Source: Serendipita indica DSM 11827 | Lineage: Eukaryota > Basidiomycota > Agaricomycetes > Sebacinales > Serendipitaceae | DNA length: 40,012 nt | Assembly: GCA_910890315.1 (NCBI GenBank) | Contig: CAJVGD010000008.1 | Span: forward strand, 1 to 40,012 | Direction of reading: 5' to 3' | In this document: piece after piece, positions 20,314-40,012 of the stretch | Layout: each line of letters opens with the position of its first letter | Numbering within the stretch: the first letter of the stretch is position 1 | Notes under the pieces: generated by a model | Told to the model about the DNA's origin: nothing | Database searches by the model: none | What the model saw: only the letters and a program-made list of their open reading frames with translations | Position numbers and translations under genes: made by a program

Positions 20314-21004
20314 GTATCAAGAGAGTGTGCGTCTTTACTCTGGTATATATCAATATGGATCATATGTCACGTTCGGGAACAATAACGGGGCCAGTCCGCG
20401 GGTTTGCTGGTAATGACTGCCTGTCGCTTCTGAAATGTGTTGAAAGCGCATGAATTGATAGACAGCTATTGGGCTATGGCAAGGTTCAGGGATAGGCCGT
20501 ACTCCGAGAGGACAAGTCGAGGCACAGGGGGCTGGGCCACGATAAGCGTCTGGGCAATATTATCGAGCATTCTGTTGTGAATGTTGTATATAGGAGATTT
20601 CTTTCGACTGCAACATGACCTGAAAACGACGCGACGTAAATCCATGAGTGAGGAGTGCATTTACACCCAGCCTTCGATGTCCGGTATGCGCGACGACTCT
20701 GGACCGAGTGTCAGAAGTATGGTAGTAGCAGTATTTATCCATGCCTAGACCTCGAGAGTAAGGTGCTTTGCCCTAATAGCCGTATGCTATTAGGCATTCT
20801 TCAGCTCGCAGATATACCTTGGTCGCACGTAGGTAGTCTCGCATACGATCCAGAATAGTACTATGTGGTTCCGAATTGTGGGCGAATTGCTGGCTGATCT
20901 GGCTGATAAAATTCAGACGTCGAATGCTGGTTGACAATGCCAGTGCCTTTGGCGCCGACTTGGACTTGTTCTCCGTCTTCAACCCTGCTCTCGGATTTCC
21001 AACA
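20314..21004. promoter_or_regulatory. Divergent promoter region between PARP-like genes C and D
   Basis: About 690 bp between two divergently transcribed PARP-like genes. It contains a TATA-like ggtatatatc (about 20342-20351) on the gene C side and a perfect inverted repeat at 20772-20794. An open stretch just upstream of 21005 could extend gene D to ATG 20924. A shared control region is a reasonable inference from the layout. Confidence 0.5.
20772..20794. repeat. Perfect 9-bp inverted repeat with 5-bp spacer
   Basis: Arms cctaatagc (20772-20780) and gctattagg (20786-20794) are exact reverse complements around the spacer cgtat. The site lies about 230 bp upstream of gene D and about 460 bp upstream of the gene C start. 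It could be a dimeric transcription-factor site or chance; it is not at a transcript end, so a terminator is unlikely. Confidence 0.7.
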
Positions 21005-22082
21005 ATGTCGATGCTTAGCAACTGGTGGAACGGCGGAGGCAATAATTCCAACGGGAATGACCTTTGCGAGGTAGACCCTCTGCCACTTCTCGACTGTTGA
21101 TCTATCCCGCTGAGCTGTTTCCGTCGACTCTAGGTCTGCAACGCCCGCCCAAAGTACCGCGATAGCTTTCGTGTACATCCATATTGCGGCAAATCCTGCG
21201 CTGCAAAGGCACCCAACTGCTTCTATCCAGGATGCGGCGCAAAAGGCACGCGCGAGTATGGCGGCTACTGCTCACAGAAACACCAAAAGGCGACGGTCTA
21301 CTGCGCGAGTTGCAAATCTACACCAGCAAATCCAGGACATGCACTTTGTTCCAATTGCCAGATGATGCAGGACAAGAACAGAAACAGGCTGGTCGAACTC
21401 CCACCAAACGACACTGGATTCCAAGAAGGTGCGTTCATATTGTATGTCTATACTATATATATGCTGATAAGTGTGTGATTACAGCACAGCAAATGCTCAT
21501 TAGTGGCTGGCCAAGAGGTGTTCGTCCACCACAAGTCGGACGCGTCTTCAAAATAATGCTCGGAGAAAACAGTCAACTCCTTCGCTCGCAATACAAGAAT
21601 TCGGGTGACAGTTCTCGGCTCCCTATATGGTATTCTGGTCAGAACATCTGCGAGCTCGGCGGTCCGACCAAGCCCGTCGAATTTTGCCAGTACAAGTCCT
21701 GCGGTATCTGCATTCCACTCAAATCTGGCTTCAGTGCGTTTGAGTTTGGGCAAAAGTACCAAACTGGCCCGTAAGTCCCATCTCTCTTGCTCTGAATCAC
21801 GTATCTAAGTCAGAATTAGCCACGGGAACGGAATCTACACAACCAGAGAACCCGCGGTTGCGGACAAGCACGCAATATCATCCACGGGCACGCCGTATCG
21901 CGTCGTCATTCTCGCTAGTCTTACAATACCATCAAATGCGAGCAGAGAATTTGTACGTTTTCCCGTCAGACCTCTCTACAAGGTTACTAAGCCAGTACTA
22001 GATACTTGGGAACAACAACGATGTGTTCTGCAAGAATCCACTTGCCATCACCCCAGACTACCTCATCGCATACAATTACTGA
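21005..22082 (+). CDS. Divergent PARP-like protein D, probably catalytically inactive
   Basis: The only PARP-like gene on the plus strand. Start ATG 21005 (MSMLSNWWNGGGNNSNGN); an in-frame ATG at 20924 is possible. Three Cys-rich modules follow: CEVCNARPKYRD with YCGKSC; CFYPGCGAKGTREYGG with YCSQKH; YCASCKSTPANPGHALCSNC. The C-terminal half resembles the ART domain of A-C: GRVFKIML, LPIWYSGQNICELG where A has RFHGT, EFCQYKSCGICIPLKSGF where A has QLCSDSTCGLCGIIRTSFD, and GNGIYTTREPAVADKHA keeping the Tyr. It ends DVFCKNPLAITPDYLIAYNY where A has DELVVYDNDAI. The stop is TGA at 22080-22082. The triad His becomes Tyr or Ser and the Glu is not in place, so NAD transfer is unlikely. It may instead bind ADP-ribose or partner proteins. 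The exons join cleanly in frame, including GT...AG introns near 21780-21820 and 21952-22000. Confidence 0.75.
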
Positions 22083-22233
22083 CCGTAGCCAGGTACACAG
22101 TTATGTTTGTCGAATAGACTCCTCTACTTGGGTCTTTGTATCGTCATAGCCTTTCAATGACTTTATATCTTCCACGCGATTTGTGAATAGAAATGCCGTT
22201 GCTCGCGATATACTGGACAAAATTTGAATAGAT

Positions 22234-28586
<6,353 letters not shown>

Positions 28587-28747
28587 ACAATAGGTGTTCC
28601 AGAGCTACAAAGCTCGACAAGCTTCATGAAGAGAGTCGCGGCCGAGTCCAAAGATGCACTTCTGGTAGCGACATTGACGATATCTTCCAAGCAATTTGTG
28701 AACAGAAATGTTGTTGCTCGCGATATACTGCACAAATTTGACTAGAT

Positions 28748-35092
<6,345 letters not shown>

Positions 35093-35687
35093 ACAATAGG
35101 CGTTCCAGAGCTACAAAGCTCGACAAGCCTCATGAAGAGAGTCGCGGTCGAGTCCAAGGATGCACTTCTGGTAAGGACGTCGACGAATGACTGGCGATGG
35201 GTTGTTGAACAAATAAACACTTAGATTGACATGCTTCTATTCTTCCTTCGTCCTAATAACTACTCGGCGTGCACTCGGGATGCTGTTTGCAAGGGGATAC
35301 TCCCATGAATGCATTCACTCGACCATGTAAGCATGCCACCCGAAGGGAACTTGAAATGACTCAAAGGTTCACAGGCAAATGGTGACGCCGATTCCAATTG
35401 CCAATATAGGCTTTAGCCTCCCGTTGTCTGTTATACAACAGAGCTAATTTCGTATCTACAATTCTACGTGAATGTTTCGTCTTTGCCATATTTATAAAAA
35501 GTTCATTCGCGCGATGAGTATAATCATACCCAAACCAAAAGGAGATGTGACGTGTAATTGCATTCGACAAATCGGATGAGGCTCTGAATGGTAGTTCTAT
35601 CCGAGTTGAATTCATCCACAGTCAACCCTAGACACTGACCAGACCTGTGGCCACCATACATCGTCTCAATGCACCAAAACGAAATAA
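35093..35687. promoter_or_regulatory. Divergent spacer between ABC copy 2 and the acidic protein gene
   Basis: About 600 bp between two divergent starts. The first ~85 bp belong to the duplicated ABC unit and may include a 5' exon or leader. A TATA-like atatttataaaaag at about 35489-35502 lies about 190 bp upstream of the plus-strand gene. A minus-strand ORF of 84 codons (35361-35615) has no family features and is probably chance. Confidence 0.5.
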
Positions 35688-36360
35688 ATGTCTCATGAAC
35701 AGCCTCTGGAACCAGGTTTGCCACTGATCCACCGTTGACCATAAAACTTAAGACCCCTTATGAGCAGGATCACGCAAACGACGGCGAGAAAGTTCTGTAG
35801 AGAGCTTATCAGAGCCACCAAAGAAGTTGCCCAGGACCGATCCGTCCCCCGTCTCTTCATGCCCCGCAATCGTCGAGTCTTTTTTGCAAGAAGCCGCACT
35901 TGATAATGCAGATACATCACCCTATAATGAAATGCAAGAACAGGAGATTATAGAGACCTTTGACCCCGCGAGCGATGCGTTGTTTTACGGATTCGTCCCG
36001 GCGACTGGCAATCCGTCATCTCTTCCTCATGTTCACTATGTGGAAGGAGAACAGATGTCGAACGAAGACACCTCGCAGCATATGTCTAGGGAACAGATTC
36101 AATTTAGCCAACACTCCCCCACTCTACCCCAGGAGCCCGAGGAGGCGAACAACCCTCCAGACATCGACAGCGAAGACTGGGAGTTTGAGTTCCCTTACTT
36201 TACTCTCGATGGCGATGAAGATTGGCTACCACTGGCTACTCTCATCTCTCCCACAGATCAAGACGACATGCCATCACAAGGAGAGGTAGATATCAGAGAT
36301 TTAGAAGAGATTACTCATGTCAGCGACTCAGAAAAGGATCACTGGAGTGATCTAGAGTAG
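35688..36360 (+). CDS. Small acidic protein with basic NLS-like N-terminus, unknown family
   Basis: A two-exon gene that I reconstructed. The ATG at 35688 gives MSHEQPLEP. A 52-nt intron (35716-35767) joins it in frame to GSRKRRRESSVESLSEPPKK, continuing LPRTDPSPVSS. The long exon then runs open to a TAG at 36358-36360, giving roughly 210 residues. The N-terminus has a bipartite-looking basic signal (RKRRR ... PPKK). The rest is strongly acidic and rich in Glu, Asp, Pro, Ser and Gln (DSEDWEFEFPYFTLDGDEDW, DSEKDHWSDLE) with scattered aromatics, as in acidic activation regions. No known domain. A nuclear, transcription-related role is inferred from composition only. It converges on the coiled-coil gene with an 84-bp gap. 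Confidence 0.65.
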
Positions 36361-36444
36361 TAGATATGCTCAACTTTGGCTCCTTTTTTTTGACCATGCA
36401 AACCACTGTATTCGTGTAGCATACTTGCTAAATCCCATCATGTA

Positions 36445-39400
36445 TCAACGACGAAGTTTACCGCGCTGAGCCGCTTTATACCTTGCTACTGCTACCGCGT
36501 TCGATGCCGCCTCACCGCCGTTACCCGCATTTCTGTTGCCCCTTCTGAGTCCGACTCCTGTGAGAATACTCGATCCCCCAGTATCGTTCTCCCCCTCTTG
36601 AGCACCAAGAGATTTCTTTTGTTTCCTCGTTGCCCGCACATTGGCCGTCCCACTGGTATCAGCCGTCGTTCCAGCGTCTGCGTCGAAACTTGCACTCTCG
36701 CGCCCTCTCTTCAACGCACGTCGTATAGGAGACCTTGAAAGGCGCCGTTCAGGAGACTTCGGATATCCGTCCTCGTTCATCACTGCTTCAACAATATCTT
36801 GGGAGATATTCCTCTTCTTGGTGGTTGAAATCGGGTCAGAGAATGGACGAATCTCATCAGCGTCATGTTCTTCAGAGGATTCCCGGTTCAGGTGAGAGAA
36901 AGTGCCTTGATCTTGGCGAGTATCAGTTGTAACGTGCTTGTGCACATGCACAGTAGTCGATGTCGTTGCATCAATGGGTTGTTTCGATCGTTGTTGATCC
37001 TGTATCGTTGAGTAAGAAAGTGCCACACACTTACCAGGACGAAATGAGCAAAGAAGAGCTACCGTCTTGTTTATACCGTCGTCCGGCTGGGTAAGAGGCG
37101 AGGAGCTCCAGATGTCTTTGGTGGTCATCAATTGACCTGCAGATCGCTAATCACAGTGAAGGCTTATCGTCGGACTGAATCGAGGGCCCCACCTTGTCCA
37201 GTTGTGTCGCGAGCTGCTTCTCGAGATCTTGTACCCTCGCTTGCAGCGTCTGAATGATAACATCACGCTGGAGGAGATTGTCAGAGTTTGCCAAGAATGC
37301 CTCTGATACGTACTCGTTTGATATCATTTGCCTTCTGAATCGAGTCCCTCTCGCCGATCTGCAAGGTCGACTGGATCACCTCTTTGACGAGTGCGGCCTC
37401 CTCAGCGTTCTAACACCAGGAGATTAGTATATACCTAAGTTTGGCCCAGATGTACCAGTCGACCATCTTTGTGACGCTGAACCATCGTGGCTGCTTGCTC
37501 CTTGAGAAAAGAGTTGCGTTCTGTGAGCGCCTTGATCTGCATTTGGAGTTCTTTCGTCGTGTTCTCAACCTCTTGAGCAATATTGTGGCTGGCAACGCTT
37601 TCTTGCGCTTTCGCAATCTCTGATGCAATGCCTCTCGTGCTTTTGATATCTTCTGCAGCTTGGCTGATACCATGAGTGAGCGTGTCCATTCGTTGTCAAC
37701 CGTAGCCCATCGCTCATTTGCCTTTTCTAGTTCGTTACGAGCTTGATCGGCCTGGATGAGCTTGGTGTTTTCTTCCTTGAACAGTCGAATGCGCTCATCC
37801 CGGTCCTTGAGGGTTGTCTGTAGATCGAACTTTGAAGCCTGATGCGCCAATTGAGCCGCTTGAGCTCTCTCACGCTCTTGTTCTTGGAGGGCAACTAGAT
37901 TTTCGTTGCTCTGCTGAAGGTTTGTTATAACCGTCATGTTGTTCAGCTCAGCCTTCTGGGACGCTTCCTACTCCGAGTGAGCGTCAAAAGGCGTATACGG
38001 ATAATCTTACCAGCTGTAAAGTGAGTTTTCTGATCTCTTCCACCAGATTTTCCTAATCCCGAATTAGAACGAGGTTACCTCGAGCAAGCAAAGTACCTTC
38101 TGCGTATGTGCCGTGCTCTGGGTAGTGTAAGTAGACTGATAGAGTGCCAAGTGAGTGCGTACTAGTTGCTGAGCATGCAAATCCCCTGATGAACGAAGTT
38201 CCTTGATCGTCGCCTCGGAGACACTGAGCTTTCCTTCGAGTGCTTGGATCTTGATTGTACTGGCGTTTCTTGCCTTAATCGACGTATCCTAAGCTCACTC
38301 AGTACCGGTGCTAGTAGTAGACGGAAGGAGTACCTCTAACTCTTGGATCCGAGACTTCATTTCCAGCTTCTCGGGGTCATCGTGTAGCTGTGCCTCTAAT
38401 CTCGCATTTTCAGCCTTGACACGAGCAACCTCGGCTTGTGCGGTAGTCTGGAAAGTCGCATCAAAGGGTGAGATTCAATGGCCAATATCTCTACGCACAA
38501 GCGAGTTCGAGTTGGATTTGAGCAGGTCTTGTAGTTTCTCTCTTTCATCAGAAGCGCTTTTCACCAGGCTTTCGTGTTGCCGCTGAGAAACCTGTGAGCG
38601 CCCAGTATCTGTGCTCCCTTCATGTATTGAGCCTACCGCTGCCGATTCTTGGAGCTTGTCGATTTCGTCCTATCCCATGACACCTTAACTTTCAACAGAA
38701 TTGCTAGAGTGAGTACTGACCTGCAGCTTGATGGCATCCTCTCGAGCAGAGCGGTATAATACTTTGTTGTCCTCTAGGCGCTCTTCCGCTCGCTGCTAGC
38801 CGTCAGAAGAAGACTCCACTTTTAGCATAAACAAGCCTACCTGGAGCTCTTAATTGTCGCCTCGAGTCTATTTTCTGAGTATTTCGAACGAGCCAAGAGC
38901 GAGCACGCACTTTATCAATGAAGAAGAATGTTGAGAGCGAACCAGGTCCAACTCTTGTTCAAGCGTCTCTCTAAACGTTCCTTTTGAGCAGTGCAGCTGA
39001 CTTGATGTTCTTCATGCTGAGACTCGAAGGAAGCGCAGCGAAGCCGAGCTTCCTCTAGTTGCGTTTGGAGGCTTGCGTTACGTTCGATCTGCTCTTGGCA
39101 CTACAAGACCTCAGCTCATATCTAATAGCATTGAGTCACACAATACCTGTCAAGCTCTTGGACCTTCGCGTCGTATCGCGTTTGTAGGACGGCGAGTTTC
39201 AGGCTTTCTTGGCGGTATACCTCTTGTAATTCGGAGAGACTGATGGATATCAGAACAATTCCACGCACATCTGTCGCGTTACGCTTTCGAGACATGTTCT
39301 AGACTGCCAACCTTCTCAATACTCGCGTTGAGAGACGCGTGAAGAGTGTCGATCCTGCAAAGATGAGCAGTGGATTATGAAATCTGCAACGCTCCTCTCG

Positions 39401-40012
39401 CTGGCGTGCCATGAGGTCGGTCTTCTGCGACTGCACAGTCATCTGCGCTTCGTCGTAACTAGGAAGAGTTAGACCAATGCATTCTATCGGAGCATACTTA
39501 CCGCTGATGAAGGGCGGCGAGCTCTTTCGTCAGCTCTTCCTCGGCGGCTTGCAGTAGGTGTTCATCTTCGGTAGCTTTCGTGACAGCCCTCCTCGTTGCA
39601 AACAGCTCGGATTCTAGTCTAGAGTCAATACCTTTCTATTCACACTTTATGGGATTACGGTGGTTCTATCATCAGAGCGTGTGCTTGAGGGTCGCATCGG
39701 CTTTGTGGGAAGCTGTTCTAATTCTGCCGTGCGAGTCTTCGTCGGCCAAATTCGATACCGTCACCTCTAGCTTGTCACGAAGGAAATCCATCATGTTTGG
39801 CTAGTGAGATATGAGCAAAATCACGCGATAATGATCAGGCAACTTGCAATCTTCCAACTGGCGCACTAAATCCTCATGAGTTCTGTGCGATGTTGACGTT
39901 CTTCCACCAGCTGAGATTCGACTTCTTGTACTCGATTCACCAACTCGGCTTTGAGTTCGTCGACCTGGGGTGCAGTCCTACGAAGTTCGTCGAGACACTG
40001 CGCGAGCGACGT
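36445..40012 (-). CDS. Long coiled-coil protein with basic C-terminal tail, 5' end beyond window
   Basis: A gene with many small exons reading from the right edge to a TGA at 36445-36447. Almost every exon is heptad-rich coiled coil, for example VDELKAELVNRVQEVESQLV, HESLVKSASDEREKLQDLLK, QAEVARVKAENARLEAQLHD, KIQALEGKLSVSEATIKELR, VITNLQQSNENLVALQEQER and EVENTTKELQMQIKALTERN. The last exon is disordered and basic (SPERRLSRSPIRRALKRGRE, ATRKQKKS, VARYKAAQRGKLRR), which suggests nuclear or DNA/RNA-linked localisation. I cannot name the family; a nuclear-pore (Mlp/TPR-like), spindle-pole or autophagy scaffold would fit equally. Single-base frame breaks appear near 37693 and 39884, where the same heptad pattern resumes in another frame. 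Exon borders are approximate. Confidence 0.75.

Noticed and set aside
7017-22082. Interpreting the NADAR and PARP-like genes as a strict two-gene DarT/DarG-type pair
   Set aside because: The genes are not adjacent pairs, the ART domains are PARP-type with zinc-ribbon-like modules, and introns show that they are fungal genes; a looser functional link is proposed instead.

Overview
The window is eukaryotic nuclear DNA, almost certainly from a filamentous basidiomycete. Its genes are dense, each cut by many introns of about 45-55 nt with GT...AG ends and CTAAC/TACTAAT-like branch sites. The gene families are typical of Agaricomycetes: a DUF6534 membrane protein, a MARVEL-like membrane protein, a PX/PXB protein, TKL kinases and ABCC transporters. 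The Cantharellales (Rhizoctonia-like fungi) would fit, but that is inference. I see no rRNA, CRISPR array, transposase or retroelement, and recognised no tRNA.

Layout. (1) 1-6424, all on the minus strand: a left-truncated PX/PXB protein, a MARVEL-like membrane protein with a long basic tail, and a DUF6534 multi-pass protein. (2) 7017-9712, minus: two paralogous NADAR-domain proteins, a fold linked to hydrolysis of ADP-ribose conjugates. (3) 9977-13576, minus: an apparently intact TKL kinase and, upstream, a degenerate kinase copy whose catalytic Asp is Gly; the linker between them stays open in frame. (4) 14385-22082: three PARP-type ADP-ribosyltransferase-like genes on the minus strand (A, B, C) and one divergent relative on the plus strand (D). 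All carry Cys-rich zinc-ribbon-like modules in front of the ART-like domain. A small uncertain gene lies between B and C. (5) 22234-35092, minus: two ABCC transporters in a direct ~6.5 kb tandem duplication. (6) 35688-36360, plus: a small acidic protein with a basic nuclear-localisation-like start. (7) 36445 to the right edge, minus: a long coiled-coil protein.

The most interesting feature is the cluster in regions 2-4. Candidate ADP-ribose writers (PARP-like A-C), a probable catalytically dead relative (D) and two candidate ADP-ribose erasers (NADAR) sit within 15 kb around TKL kinases. That suggests a fungal ADP-ribosylation island, possibly for stress, defence or self/non-self response. 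The functional link rests on proximity and family knowledge only.

Caution: unrelated genes here (PX/PXB, MARVEL, kinase 2, ABC copy 2, coiled-coil) each show one or more apparent single-base indels, often at short homopolymers. Assembly error is at least as likely as real gene decay. Splice sites and starts were read by eye and are approximate unless exact positions are given.
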